Shown one piece after another: positions 47,157-58,633 of a stretch of 64,000 nt of DNA. The translations under genes were made by a program, and so were the position numbers. Within the stretch, counting starts at the first letter, position 1. Each line of letters begins with the position of its first letter. Source of the DNA: Melampsora larici-populina 98AG31 (taxonomy: Eukaryota; Basidiomycota; Pucciniomycetes; Pucciniales; Melampsoraceae); contig NW_006768799.1 of NCBI RefSeq assembly GCF_000204055.1, positions 507,040 through 571,039 on the forward strand. The letters are read 5' to 3'. Under the pieces are notes generated by a model. It had not been told where the DNA came from. It saw only the letters and a program-made list of their open reading frames with translations, and did no database searches.

Positions 47157-48115
47157 CTCATCATCAAGACCTTGCGTTGACTTAGGGTGAAATACTTTGG
47201 TCTCTTTTGGTTCAGTCACCGTCAGTGGTTGGACGAAGAAGCTGTAGAAACCATACAAGCAGAGTCTGAGTATACTAATCGATGGAATCGGAAATCGGGC
47301 GTTCACATAGACCCTTCAGTAAACCCAATAGAGTTCCTCGCGACGAGGCGTCGTTCCACTCAGAGCCAGCGAGACCCTTCCGTCTTTCTTCCCCAAACCT
47401 AACAAAGTCCCTCGTGTTAAATTTCTCAAAGAATTGGAGACTGCGCGAAGGGCGCAATTTTTCCGGGCTGATAGAAAGTGCTGAATACGTTACAGGCAGT
47501 TCTCAAAGAGCACTATCCGAATCGGGGAAGTGGATTCCTTTGCACGCGTTTCACTACATACTGATGCCCTCGTACATCGGGTGATCGAGAGACGAAAAGT
47601 CGATTTGATGCTGTCACAACAGATTCTATCATGTGGGTAAAAAAATATTTCCAATCTTGAAGGTCGTGATGCTGTCCTATGCTGTCCTCACTCGCCGTTC
47701 AATACCAGTGAAGTCCTTATGTGTTCCAGCCGACGTGGTAGTCCTGAAACCTCTCAGCCCACCAAATCAACTGGCTGGCAAAAATGGCTTGATGATCTTT
47801 GGTATTTCTGTTCCTTCCTAAATAATAAGTTTACATACATACCTTTGCTAATCTCACCCGCTGAAAGATGTTTTCCAAGCGATAGTGCCTCAAATCGTTT
47901 CGTTATAAATGGTTAGAAGGCTGAGGCCAAGATGAAGAGAGTAAAAGCTTAACGAACTTTTTGGGAATGACTTGGAGAATTGACTAACCTTTAGCAGCTT
48001 TTATTTCCAGAAACACTTGATTACTCCAAGGGAGCCTACTGATTTTTTGTTCTCCTGTCATTCCATCCGCATCTGTTGGTGAATACTTTGAAATTGCACA
48101 TAAAATTCCAAGAAT
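47157..48115. other. no gene recognised
   Basis: Short overlapping frames only. A frame near 47,719-47,916 contains LLISPAERCFPSDS, faintly like a hAT C-terminal motif (PxSERxFS), but there is no further support. Confidence 0.35.
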
Positions 48116-48602
48116 TCAAGTCCTCTCAATATCATCAAAACCCATCTCATGATAAAAAGAAGCTCTTTTTATGATGTTGTTCACTGTTTCTTCATTTCGC
48201 TTGAGCCAATCTTCCCAAGTCTCCCAGGTCGGGCTTAGAGTAGAAATCATTGAGATCACCATGTCAGCCAATCTTTTGATTTCTTCGTTATCAGTTTGGA
48301 CCTTTACGTCTCTACTTTTTCGAAAGAAAGCTGCGCATGGTGTGGTTTTGATCGAAGGTGAGAGTGTGTTCGCGTCATTGACGATCCCAATTACATTACG
48401 TGAATGATGTTCTGGTAAAAAACTATAACTGTTCACCATCTCGGCTCTTGAGAAGTGTTGGACCGATCTGTCTACAGAATTTACGTTTTCTAGTCCTACA
48501 TGATGCTGTCTTTCCTGGGCTATTAGAGTACAGCTTCTCAATTAATCCCTCTTCCGATAACAGAGATGACAACCTAAAAAGGTCCAAACCATCTTTGGAC
48601 AT
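48116..48602 (-). pseudogene. hypothetical protein in two overlapping frames, possibly a RING-less relative of the next gene
   Basis: A frame starting at the ATG 48,602 (MSKDGLDLFRLSSLLSEEG) runs to 48,423. A second frame, open from about 48,541 to 48,116, has no early ATG. They would join by a frameshift or short intron near 48,490. The C-terminal part (PTWETWEDWLKRNEETVNNI) resembles in spacing the middle of the RING protein at 49,138 (PNWEETYTEVWHNLVESNGR), but no zinc-binding cysteines follow. Either a decayed paralog or a spliced gene; low certainty. Confidence 0.4.
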
Positions 48603-49137
48603 GGTATTGTGATGACCAGGGATGAAAGCACTGTTTGATTGGATATATCTCAAAACTTTACACTTTGCATTGGAAAGAAAGATTAAAGGGTTAATGCGGG
48701 TACTCTCTGGAAGAGGTCATCAAAAAGGCAAGATTGAACAGTTTTGAAGAGAAAATAAAGGTACGGGTGGCATTTGTTAAAGAATAAACATTTCACAGCA
48801 TCTTTATTTTCCTAAGATCATGAGCGACATGAGTGTGTTGACAGCCGTAAAGGGTCGCACAGAGACCCGTATACTATTACCGCTCATTACGCTAACCTTA
48901 TTTTACTCATCTTGAGGAAATTCTGCCACGGGTTACTACTTTGTATACAGTTAAACAGATTTTGAACATACAAAATCATCATTTTGAGAGTGAACATCGT
49001 ATATCCCGGTGATAGATTAATTGACAAATGTGATGCGAAGTAATTAAAAAGATAAGTACAAATTCTTCGCTATTATGATTCAACGTAGATAGCACTGCTA
49101 TGGATTTAAGAGAGACCTAGTCACAAAAAACATTTTT

Positions 49138-49707
49138 CTAGAGTAATGGAGTTTCTCCACAGACTGGACAAGAGAAGAGAGGATTATGTGATGCTAGTTC
49201 TGTAAGACACGTTTCATGAATGCAATGAGTAATATGACAAGGAAGTTGAACAAATCGCTGACCAGGCCTGAAATTTTCATCACAGTTTGAACAAATCCCT
49301 TCTTCTTCTTCTATTGAATGAAATTGAGGTGGAACTAAATGAGAATGGTGAACCACAAGAAGTACGAGCCTGTAGAGATTCTCCCATGCTTCTGACCCAA
49401 CGGATGGAAGATGATGAATGATAGGTAATTCCAACTTGAATAATTCGGAAATCGTAATAAGACTATCAAGAGTTCTACCATTAGATTCAACTAGGTTATG
49501 CCATACTTCAGTATAGGTCTCTTCCCAGTTCGGACGAGTCTCAATGAACACAAACATCGCCTCTGTTGTGAATAGGTTCATAAGATAATTAAATACGATT
49601 GGTGGGTTATTTTGAGGTATATTGCTTCGATCAAAATCATTCTGAAGGGTTTGAATCAGAGTCACAAGCTCAGAGTAGCAGATATATTGTTGGTGGAGTT
49701 GTACCAT
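49138..49707 (-). CDS. RING-H2-type zinc finger protein, probable E3 ubiquitin ligase
   Basis: A single-exon frame of 189 residues with an ATG at 49,707. The C-terminal 52 residues form a RING finger: Cys139-x2-Cys142, Cys157, His161/His164, Cys167 and Cys180-x2-Cys183 (CSNC, PCHITHCIHETC, CPVC). The 137 residues in front are helical with no recognised domain (NWEETYTEVWHNLVES, LITISELFKLELP). RING proteins recruit E2 enzymes to ubiquitinate targets; the target is unknown. There is no transmembrane segment. Stand-alone, short and intronless, it may belong to a lineage-expanded family. Confidence 0.8.
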   Translation of the reverse strand: MVQLHQQYICYSELVTLIQTLQNDFDRSNIPQNNPPIVFNYLMNLFTTEAMFVFIETRPNWEETYTEVWHNLVESNGRTLDSLITISELFKLELPIIHHLPSVGSEAWENLYRLVLLVVHHSHLVPPQFHSIEEEEGICSNCDENFRPGQRFVQLPCHITHCIHETCLTELASHNPLFSCPVCGETPLL

Positions 49708-50785
49708 ATTGTATCGTGTAAAGTTGAGTAAATTTTTAGTAGATAAGTTTTTGATCTAGGATTATTGGGTGAGTTCTAGGGAGCGGTGCATGATGATTAC
49801 CAGTTCCTTCAAAGCTTGTTATTTATCAGAAAGAATCGGCTCAGCGATTGGGCAAGTTATCAGCAGCTGATGTTTGCTGGTATCAACAGTTCACCTCTTT
49901 CGAATGAAAACACAAAGGCTGAAGAAGTACTCAGCTCAGCAGTTTGGAAACTTATCAACAGCTGATCTTTCTTGTAAGTTGTACTAGTAGCATGATCCAA
50001 ATTCCGCCTTTGTAAAATCTTCATATCTTAATGAATGCCTGAGAGAGTGAGCTCTTGAGAACTTGGCCAAGGGCTCGGCAAATCTAAATATACTAAGATT
50101 AAATTGTATTTCTGACTCCCTATAATTTGTAAAGTTGCATCAATGGTGGACACATTGCAATCCTTCCTGCTCCACCAGTGCCTTCCTCACGCTTGTGGTT
50201 GATATCACGAGTTGGAGTTGAAGCTTCTCATAGATTTCTATGTGAAATTTGTGCAACGCGCCAGTCATAGGAAGCCTGCAGTTTCACAAGTCTTTGGCAT
50301 ACCCTTCGGCAGGTTTTTCCAATGGGTTAATTACCGTGGTTGCATTCACAATGTATCGCTGACCCGCAACAAGACAAACAACTGGGGACACAGAAAGATG
50401 GTCTTCTGATGAAGGAATCAGCCATTTGAGTCTTCTAATTTCTCTATGAAGACTCGACTTCCCTAAGCCAACACTTCCAGATCTCGTTGGATTCATGTGA
50501 GTATCACTATGGCTTTGAGTATAGGAGTATCCATTTATCTCTAGAGCACGGTGGAGTAGGGGAGTCCTTGAGTGTTGCCCTTCCACTGGCCTATCTCTGC
50601 TAGATCTATTAGTTCTGTGACAGGCTTCATTAGCTCTGTCATCTCCTCCAAGCTTACTCTACCACTACGTACCGTATATGTACGGTTGAAAACTTCATAT
50701 TTCGATAGAGATTTTGACTGGGTTGACTCCTCGACCCCTTAAAGGCTTGACTCACGGAGGTGAGCCGTGAGCCTGAGCAGTCAAA
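49708..50785. other. intergenic, no gene recognised
   Basis: Upstream region of the RING gene. A repeated CTTATCA(A/G)CAGCTGATxTTT motif occurs at about 49,855 and 49,950. Nothing else was identified up to the LINE target duplication. Confidence 0.45.
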
Positions 50786-50803
50786 CCACCCCAATTTCAA
50801 GTT

Positions 50804-50847
<44 letters not shown>

Positions 50848-51141
50848 TGCGATTGGCTTTATTGCATAATACACTAACTAAACAAGTTAAATAGAAAAAG
50901 GACCAGTACACCTTGGAGATTTCGGCCATCTAGTCGGATCAAAGAGTTTCGTTGCCAGTCGATATCAAGAATCCTTAATCTTTCTCTTTTCTTTTGTTTA
51001 TGATTTTTTATCCCTGTCATTTTGCAATAAATTGTTTCTTGTTTTATTTTATTTCACACCTGTGTGCAAGCACGTCCCAAGTATCTGGAGACTAGGTGGA
51101 ATATTTCCCTTAAAAAGACAACAATGTTGAACTTTTTGTTA

Positions 51142-51514
51142 AACTGCCTCGCCGGTTATTACCCGACGAACTCCGTAAAGAGGTTTGACAGTACGCTGTT
51201 TCTGATATTTTTCAATCAAACCCATTTACGTGAGTACTTATCAGCGATTTAAGAGAGGAAAATGATGGTTAAAACTGCCTCGTCGGTTATTACCCGACGA
51301 ACTCCGTAACGAGATTTGGCAGTACGCTGTTTCTGACATTTTTCAGTCGAACCCAGTTACGTGAGTACTTATCAGCGGTTTATGAGATGATATAGTTGGG
51401 ATGATGACTGCCTCGCCGGTTATTACCCGACGAACTCCGTAACGAGGTTTGACAGTACGCTGTTTCTGATATTTTTCAATCGAACCCAGTTACGTGAGTA
51501 CTTATCAGCGGTTT
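51142..51514 (-). repeat. three 109-bp direct repeats in the LINE 3' UTR
   Basis: Units at 51,142-51,250, 51,273-51,381 and 51,406-51,514 each run from ACTGCCTCGCCGGTTATTAC through ACAGTACGCTGTTTCTGA to ACGTGAGTACTTATCAGCG, with few mismatches. They are separated by 22-24 bp of unrelated sequence. They lie between the ORF2 stop and the poly(A). Confidence 0.92.
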
Positions 51515-51541
51515 TTCTTCTTTTGATTGTTAAGATCCTTT

Positions 51542-53013
51542 CTATCTCGTGGCAAGTCGCTCTTTGTTCCGTGGCCGTTCTCCTTGGTCCTGATCCTGTA
51601 AATAAGAGTGAAAATGTACAAATCTTTTAGTTTTTAAAATAAATTCTGATAGAAGTGGGAAAACTTTGGGCGTGTCTAAGAGTTTAGTGGTGTTGTTCCA
51701 GTTCACTCTTATTCCTTCCTCTTTTAATCTTGACCGAAAAGTTTTACGAGCTCTAGAGTATCGCCTGCAATAAAGGAGAAAGTGGTGAGTATTTTCTTTC
51801 ATCTTGCAGACGTCACATTGCGGGGAATCCGTTAAGTTTCTTTTGAATAAGTGGTCATTAAGGGGGCTAAATCCCGCCCTGAGTTGAAATATGGCTGCTG
51901 TGTTGCCCTTTTCAAGGTTCTCTAGACCTTCTGTAATCGACTTTGGTTTCGTGATGAAGGAGGTGTTCTTTCCTGGGATGAAAGTGAATTGTTTGATGTT
52001 GAAATTTGATTTGGTTCGTCGTTTAAGACTACCAAGACTGGTCGGGAGCTGCATCGGCATTTCTTGCTTTTCCGCGGTCGTACCTGCTAGTTCGTCAGCC
52101 AGTTCATTCAGTTCAATACCTTTGTGTCCTGGGGTCCAATAGAATTTTATATCAGCTGAAGGAGGGATTCTCATTAGTTGAGTACGGATTTTAATCAACA
52201 AGTGTTGTCCTGAAGTCTGTTTCGGAATGTCTTGAACAAGTTGGATTGCACCTTGATTGTCACTAAAGATGGCTAGATTCTTTGGTGGCGGGCGCTGTGT
52301 AGAGAAGATGTCGTTAGCTAATTCTGAAGCCAGAAGTATACCCATCAGTTCCATCTCATGATTTGAGAAGTTATCATTAAATTCGACTGCTTGTATTCTG
52401 CTGAGCGTCTTAGAGACTGCTGCTGCACCTCCTCCTTCTTCTTTGACCGAACCATCAGTAAAGATAATTAATGTGTCGTTGTTTTCTTCTGATTTGATTT
52501 GTTCAGGTAAAAGTTTGACCACGTCGTCTTTCGTTTTACCTATGTTCATTACTTCCCCAAAACATTTTGACCACGGTGCCAGTGGGAATGGAAAAATCGT
52601 TTCTACCTCTTCTTTGATAAGTGGTTCGAGGTGTTGTGGACTAAGTATGTCTTGGATGGGTCCGGGATGTGATTTGTATTTGGTCTTCAGTTCGAACTCT
52701 ATGAATTGGCGAGTCGGGTGAGTGTCTTGAGCTGAGAGGCGTTTGAGAATGAATTGGTGATGTCTGCTAGTCGCTACCCATTTGAGTGGGGGCATATATG
52801 TGTCGTGGCGCATCATTTCGTTTGACGTTCCTTTAAAAGCTCCTAGCGTTATTTGGTTGGCTTTATTCTGGATGGTGTCTAATATTTTGTTAGCTTTACT
52901 TTCATTTTTCTTTGTTAGCCATGCAATACTACCATAGAGAATTCTTGGGATAAGAACTGATTTGATTAGTTTCTGTTTCTTTCATGATAGTCCTGTAGCA
53001 TTTATTATCTTCT
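51542..53013 (-). pseudogene. LINE ORF2 C-terminal part: end of RT, RNase H, zinc knuckle
   Basis: Readable from the gap edge (53,013) to the stop at 51,542, with one in-frame TGA at 52,984-52,982. The first part (VLIPRILYGSIAWLTKK) matches the region after the RT thumb. RNase H follows with all four acidic residues: IIFTDGSVKEEGGGA, NHEMELMGILLAS, IFSDNQGAIQLV and LNELADELAG, plus FYWTPGHKGI. A C-terminal CCHC finger (CDVCKMKENTHHFLLYC) precedes the end. From the ATG at 52,816 onward 424 residues are uninterrupted. Confidence 0.9.
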
Positions 53014-53294
53014 NNNNNNNNNNNNNNNNNNNNNNNNNNNNNNNNNNNNNNNNNNNNNNNNNNNNNNNNNNNNNNNNNNNNNNNNNNNNNNNNNNNNNNN
53101 NNNNNNNNNNNNNNNNNNNNNNNNNNNNNNNNNNNNNNNNNNNNNNNNNNNNNNNNNNNNNNNNNNNNNNNNNNNNNNNNNNNNNNNNNNNNNNNNNNNN
53201 NNNNNNNNNNNNNNNNNNNNNNNNNNNNNNNNNNNNNNNNNNNNNNNNNNNNNNNNNNNNNNNNNNNNNNNNNNNNNNNNNNNNNNNNNNNNNN
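53014..53294. other. assembly gap (281 N)
   Basis: A run of N within the LINE. The true gap length is unknown. Confidence 0.99.
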
Positions 53295-53316
53295 ATTTTA
53301 TGTGCAAGAGCTTTAT

Positions 53317-54168
53317 CTAAGAAGTGATTACTATTGTGCCATGTGTTCTTGGTGTCTCCGGGTTCTTGATCCATTTTGCTGAGTGAATAGATTCGAGTGG
53401 GATGTTGTTTTGTTCGCTTAGTTTGATGATGAATTCTTTGTCTCCTATTTTGAATTCAGCAGGAACATAATTGAAGAGAATCGGGTATCGGGTTTGGGTT
53501 GTTTCGAAGTCCTTGTGGGCTAGTTTAGTCCATCGGTGTTTGTTCTCTAGTAGCCATTTTTTGATGAATCTATTTTCCATGGTCATTATAATGTCGCCCG
53601 ATTTTAAGATTGCTGCACTTTGAATCTTGACTGGTTTATCGTTGATTTTTGCGTTGAGTGATTCTAAGGCTGAGTTTATTTTCTCTACAATCGTGATGTT
53701 TGTCATACCTTTGAAAGGTTCAGCTTCTGAGTTCTTGTGCATGATGAGAGTTGCCGACTTGAATTCATTGATTTCGACATTTTTGGGTGGAGCTTTCGGT
53801 GTCTGATTAGTATTCGTGTCGTTTTTAGGGTACGGGTTTGTCCAAGCTTTTGGTTTCGCAGGTAATTGGATCCGTCCTGGTTGTAGTATAGGTTGCGGTT
53901 GTAGTTGCACCGGCGTAACCTTTTCCGCTCTGAGTTGGCGAATCTCTTCTCTGAGTTCGTTGATCGTGGCGTTGAACATTTTGGACATGCTGTCCATCAT
54001 TTTGATAACAATTTGAAGAAGGACGTCGTTCGCTTGAGGGTTTGTCGATGATAGTGACCTGAGTTCGCTCATCATCGAATCCGTTTCGTCCGATCGAAAG
54101 GCAGGATTTTTTGGGGGAGGGTGATCCGGATCACCTGCGTCGGTGTCCGGTGGACGTTTCTGAGGCAT
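53317..54168 (-). pseudogene. LINE ORF1 (RNA-binding, gag-like), frameshifted near its end
   Basis: 283 codons from ATG 54,168 to 53,317. The start is Pro-rich (MPQKRPPDTDAGDPDHPPPK), then come a coiled-coil stretch (MSKMFNATINELREEIRQLR), a Pro/Gln linker and a region typical of LINE ORF1 (SALESLNAKINDKPVKIQSA, RFIKKWLLENKHRWTKLAHK, PETPRTHGTIVI). The frame stops just after GTIVITS; LDKALAHK continues in the next frame to the gap edge, indicating a one-base shift near 53,330. The zinc knuckles expected downstream fall in the gap. Confidence 0.85.
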
Positions 54169-54505
54169 ATGGTGATGGTTCGAGGGTTTATTGGCTTCAA
54201 TCTCGATCGAATGATAAGATACCGATGAATGGTTGAATGGTTGAATGAGAATTCTCCGATCGAGTGAGTGATGATTTTTAACCCCACCCCAATTTCAAGT
54301 TCCAATGCAGAGAACCTAAGTACGTCGGGCGGCCGAACTGCAGACCGACATGTGGCCAAGACCGATGTCAGACCTTGAGATTCCCGGGCCGACCTAAAAG
54401 GTTCCCGTGGATGTCGTCTCAAGTCTCACGGGTCGGTTTCGTCGACACTTCATCAACTTCTCAACTCAAGTTCAACTACCGACTTCTCATAGTTCCTTCC
54501 TCAAA

Positions 54506-57500
54506 ATGGCCAAGATATTCGAGATTGCTAAACAAAATCTAGGATTGTCAGTCAAGCTTTCTTTTACTCTTTCATTCGAATCACATTCAATGAAACTGAC
54601 TCTATGCTTTGTATCATCTCTTTAGGTCATCAGATCCTAAACTTAACTTTCGGTCTACCACTTTGACTCATTTATATACATCTCCCAAAACAATTCCGAT
54701 TTCAGAAACTTCATATTGGTCAATATATTCAACTATCTTTGACTTCGCCTCGGATGTTCCGATCCTCATCTCTTCCTCAGATATCCGCAAGGCCATTCGT
54801 GATCGGCCTAGAAATGTAGCCAATCTTCTTCATGTCCTGATTCATAAGCTCGATGAACTTGTGCACTCACAGACTACTCGCCGAGATCTTGAAGAAAAAG
54901 ACCGTGGAGAACGTGGTTCTGAAGATTCTAACGGTTCAGGTGCATTTACCAGTCAATGGAAAGGATTTAGCAAAAGAGTCCCTAGCTCACTCTACCAGGG
55001 CGCTGCCAATATTGTTGGCGTTGGAAGTAATGGTAACATACCCAAGGGACCACTGCGGGAAATACTCAACTGTGTCAGGGTCTTGACACGTATCTTGCCT
55101 TTTCTCATGGATCACACTCCTCTGATCGACCCCTCGATGTCTTCCCCGATCAACGCTGCCGCTGAACTACGACTGGCTGGTCAACCTGAATGGAGCAAAC
55201 CGCTTGACAAATCGGAATGGGTTTATCACTTGTTTTGGGAGAGCCATTCGATCTCGTCTGAGAAAGACGAAGATGAGCTTGCAAGTGTTACAGAACGGAC
55301 CTTGACACCGGTTACACCTCAGTTTGTGATCGATGAAGAAGAAGAAGAAGAAGAAGAAGAAACAACGGAAACTAGTAATCTAAATCCTAGTAGGCCAGAT
55401 GCCACCGAGGGTAATCCATCATCTTCTCACGTGTCTTCGAATCAACAACCTCCATTGTTTTCCATCTTACTCGACACTATTGCCGATCTCCTCTTCCTTC
55501 CTGGTCTATGTGTTCCTGCATCAACAAACGGCATTGATGTGCGTTACCCAATTTGGACTGGCGGTATCGGATGTTCACAGCTGCCTTTGGAACATCGACA
55601 AGCACATAACTCAGCGAAAGTGGAAGTATTGCGACTCTTACTCGTAGCCCTTTCTCAGCCACTCTACCGCCCACCTCATCTTTATGGTAGCAGTACAACC
55701 GAATTGGTTCCAGAAGCTGGTCACCCGCTCGCTTCAGTACTGCAATCTCCAAACCCAGCATTGACTTACTTCAGTACCAAGACCTCCAAACCTTTCCTGC
55801 TCTCCCTTCTATGTAGTCTCCTCAACACCTCACTCGCTCCGTCCAAGACACCTCTCAGAAATTCAGCAAACGCCCTCACAAATATTGCCACCGGACTGGG
55901 CAAAATGGCACAAGAAAAGATGGGTTTCTCATCTTCCATAAGTCCAACTTCAACAGCCAAGAACTCTCAGATAGAAAACTCTTCTACTTCCACTGGTCCT
56001 CGGCGCCCAAGTCTCACCACTGCACCTAGTAGCTCCAATTTGGGAGGGGCAAGTCAGGCGACTTCATCCGAGGGCTTGTCCAGCTGGTGTGCAGAGCTTC
56101 TCTGCTTACTCATCCTTCCTGAATTACGGAACAAGACTTCTACGCCATCTTCGACAACATTTCAAAGCATTACACTTCCTGCTCTTGACGCATCACAGCC
56201 CATGTCTACGGAATCTAAGAAAGTGACAGAGGCGAACGGGTTTCGGCTTTATCTCTCCAAACTACATCGACCCAACGATCTAAATTTTCTCCTTGACCAC
56301 CTTCTCGCCGTCATCACCAAGCCAATGGGTGTCACTTCACAACTACTCCTTCCTGACGCTGTTTCCTCTACAGCTACGGCCAGTTCACTTCTAGCACCCT
56401 CAGGATGTGATCTTACTGAGGCTGTGATGATGCTCTTCGTGGCCCTGGATTGCAATTCGCGTCTCTTACCGTATCTCACAAGTTCACGTAAAATCATTCA
56501 ACTCGTCATTGCACTTGTCTTCATCTGTCTTGAGCAAAAAGATGCTCCTAAACCCAAGATGGGTCTAGTTCGAGTTTGTGGTATTTTATTACAAGTTCTT
56601 ACAGCCAAAGAATTGGGTGTACTTGTGAATGAAAAGGTAGAATTACCGGTAGGCATTCGAGCTCGATACTCAGTACCAGGTTCATTGGCAGACTTTTTGA
56701 TAGTCTCGATCTGCTCGATCATCTTCAGTACTAACAAGGAGGCGGCCGTAGAGGGAAGTGAGAGTGGATTTACAACTATCTATCCTTCGTTGATCATCAC
56801 AATCACCAATATGAGTCCGTATATAAAAGGCCTAGGAAGTCTTGCCTCAGCTCGACTTGCCCAATTACTTACTATTTTCAGTGCGCCTCGATTCCTTTTA
56901 CGCGAAGATGGAAATGTGAGACTGTTGTATTACCTACTTGAAGCTTTTAACAAGTAAATCAATCTTCTCTTCAGTTTCACAAATTCTATATCTGAAATAC
57001 TAACATGAACTTGCTTAAATAGTGTGATTCATTATCAAATGTCAGATAATCCAAATTTGATTTATGCTTTGATTAGAGTACATCCTCGATTTGATTATCT
57101 TGCAACTTTTACACTTCAAGATGGATTAAAAGAAATTCAACAACGTAATTTGATACGTAGATCATCTGAAATTTCAAATACAAATGAATCAGCTAGATCT
57201 AGTTTAGGCTCAGATCGATCTAAAGGAAAAGGTAAGATGAAAGCAACAGAAGGTAGTGTGATTGAAGGATCAATTAATGAAGATTGTGAAGAAGAATTAC
57301 AAACCCAACCACCACCCGAGATGGTAGAGGAACGTATGAGAGGTAGTGTGGAGATTACTGCCGTTAGTGTGGGACGGAATGGGTTTGTGCCTACTGAGAC
57401 ATGGGTCACTTCTTGGAGGGATAGGTAGGAGTGTTTTTTTCAAACGGTTAGACTACTGGGAGAAATTATTGAGGGTTCTCCTTTTTTTTCGTAGTTTGCC

Positions 57501-57995
57501 ACTTGATACAATTCAAATCATGATCACCGAACTTAAACCGAAATGTAAGCCATTTGCCATATTGTAATCCTATGTCCATTTGCTAACATCTAATGATTTG
57601 CCCGCCCCTTCATTCTAGTATCCTCAATTACACCCAACACAGCAACAGAAACTACATTAACCCTCTTAAGTTCAGCCACATTAGTAGGACACTTACCAGC
57701 ACCAACGAAACCTAAATCCAGAAGCTTTAATTTGACAAGTTCAGGAGCTTTAAGTTGGGTAGGAGGATTAGTTTGGTCCTTAATCTTTCTAAAAGATTCG
57801 AATTCACAAGTAGGATATTTTAATGGGATTGGAATCGAATTGTTTGGTGTTAAACATTTGACCAGTAATAGTAAGAATGATGGTAGTAGATTGGCTATGA
57901 TTTGGAAACCTTTTGTTAGAGGTAGTAGTCTTAGTACTGATGGATTACCTGATTCACAACCACCACCACCACCACAACCATCAATGGTTAGGTAG
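54506..57995 (+). CDS. HID1: HID1 family protein (Golgi/trans-Golgi trafficking, dymeclin-like)
   Basis: Five exons: 54506-54546, 54626-56953, 57023-57424, 57495-57544 and 57619-57995, giving 1,065 residues. The N-terminus SSDPKLNFRSTTLTHLYTS parallels metazoan HID1 (TDSKLNFRKAVIQLTTK). Other shared blocks are NCVRVLTRILPFL, TIADLLFLPG, LRLLLVALSQPLYRPP, FLLSLLCSLLNTSL, the exon 2-3 junction YLLEAFNNVIHYQMSDNPNL, and the end SATLVGHLPAPT...SWVGGLVWSLIFLK. An acidic Glu run (about 55,337-55,363) and Ser-rich linkers are lineage-specific additions. HID1 is a peripheral Golgi protein needed for secretory cargo sorting. The start at 54,506 is the first in-frame ATG; the GTCAGT donor and TTTAG acceptor are inferred. 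The adjacent LINE inserted about 200 bp upstream, so it may sit in or near the promoter. Confidence 0.93.
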
Positions 57996-58630
57996 AATCT
58001 CCAAAGATTTTTGGTTACTTCTTTATTGAGATTATAGTCTTTGGGGACCGTTTGGAAACAAAAGAGATTATATTCGGTTTAATTGATTATTGATCAATTT
58101 GAACTTCTGTTGTAAATATATATATTTATGTTACTCTATTCATCAATTGAATTTGCAGAATGATGTACTTTTGTGAAAAAGTTATTAAAGTGCCGGTTTT
58201 TTTTTGGAAAAAGAGGCAGCATGAGATCATAAATGAAGTGATTGAAGATGAGGCTTCGAACCACAAATTGAAATAACTAGAGTTGCTTTGTGCTAGTTCT
58301 GGTAGTTTCTAAAGGACTGAGGGTTTTAAACCAAAGTGTAACTTGTTGAAAGTTATTTTTCTACCTTTAATCAACCTGCCAGATTACTCACTGACTTCTA
58401 CTAGAGAGAAGTTGACAAGCTCAACTCGAGAGGATACAGAAGGACTTTCTGGAATGAGGATTTTGAAGTGCAGTGAGGGAGAATTTAAAGCTTGCACTGG
58501 TAGAATGGGGTGTTTTGCAAGACTCTGGAAAGATGGAAGCTTGGAGGATGCGAGTCTGATGAACTTGAGACTGGTTGGACATTTGATGTGTGACACTGAT
58601 AAAGTGAAGGACGCGTTCCAGGTACTTAGC
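57996..58630. other. HID1 3' flank, no gene recognised
   Basis: AT-rich 3' flank. A 96-codon frame at 58,343-58,633 has no recognised similarity. Confidence 0.45.
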
Positions 58631-58633
58631 TAA

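Larger units (their letters stand above)
50806..54283 (-). mobile_element. LINE (non-LTR retrotransposon) with RNase H, target duplication and poly(A)
   Basis: The insertion is bounded by a perfect 20-bp direct repeat CCACCCCAATTTCAAGTTCC (50,786-50,805 and 54,284-54,303). On the minus strand it runs from an ORF1 near the 5' end, through ORF2 remnants, to a 3' tail of about 39 A (plus-strand T run 50,806-50,844). RNase H plus an ORF1 fits Tad-like or I-like fungal LINEs. The reverse transcriptase and endonuclease are not visible: 281 N fall where they should be, so either the gap hides about 3 kb or the copy is deleted. Confidence 0.93.

Noticed and set aside
47081..47167. Longer start for the cysteine-rich secreted protein
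   Set aside because: The TATA box lies inside the extension and the extra residues would bury the signal peptide.
47719..47916. hAT C-terminal remnant (SPAERCFPSDS)
   Set aside because: Only one short motif, with no second hAT block and no terminal repeats nearby.
50806..50844. Long T run as a simple repeat or transcription terminator
   Set aside because: It abuts the LINE target duplication and is the element's poly(A) read on the other strand.
54407..54625. 72-codon frame upstream of HID1 extending the N-terminus
   Set aside because: It begins with GTG, overlaps the inferred first intron, and the first ATG in this frame (54,506) already gives a splice-compatible start matching the family N-terminus.
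55477..55761. Minus-strand frames inside HID1
   Set aside because: Antisense shadows of a long conserved exon.
58343..58633. 96-codon frame downstream of HID1
   Set aside because: No recognised similarity, no supporting context, and an equally long antisense frame exists.
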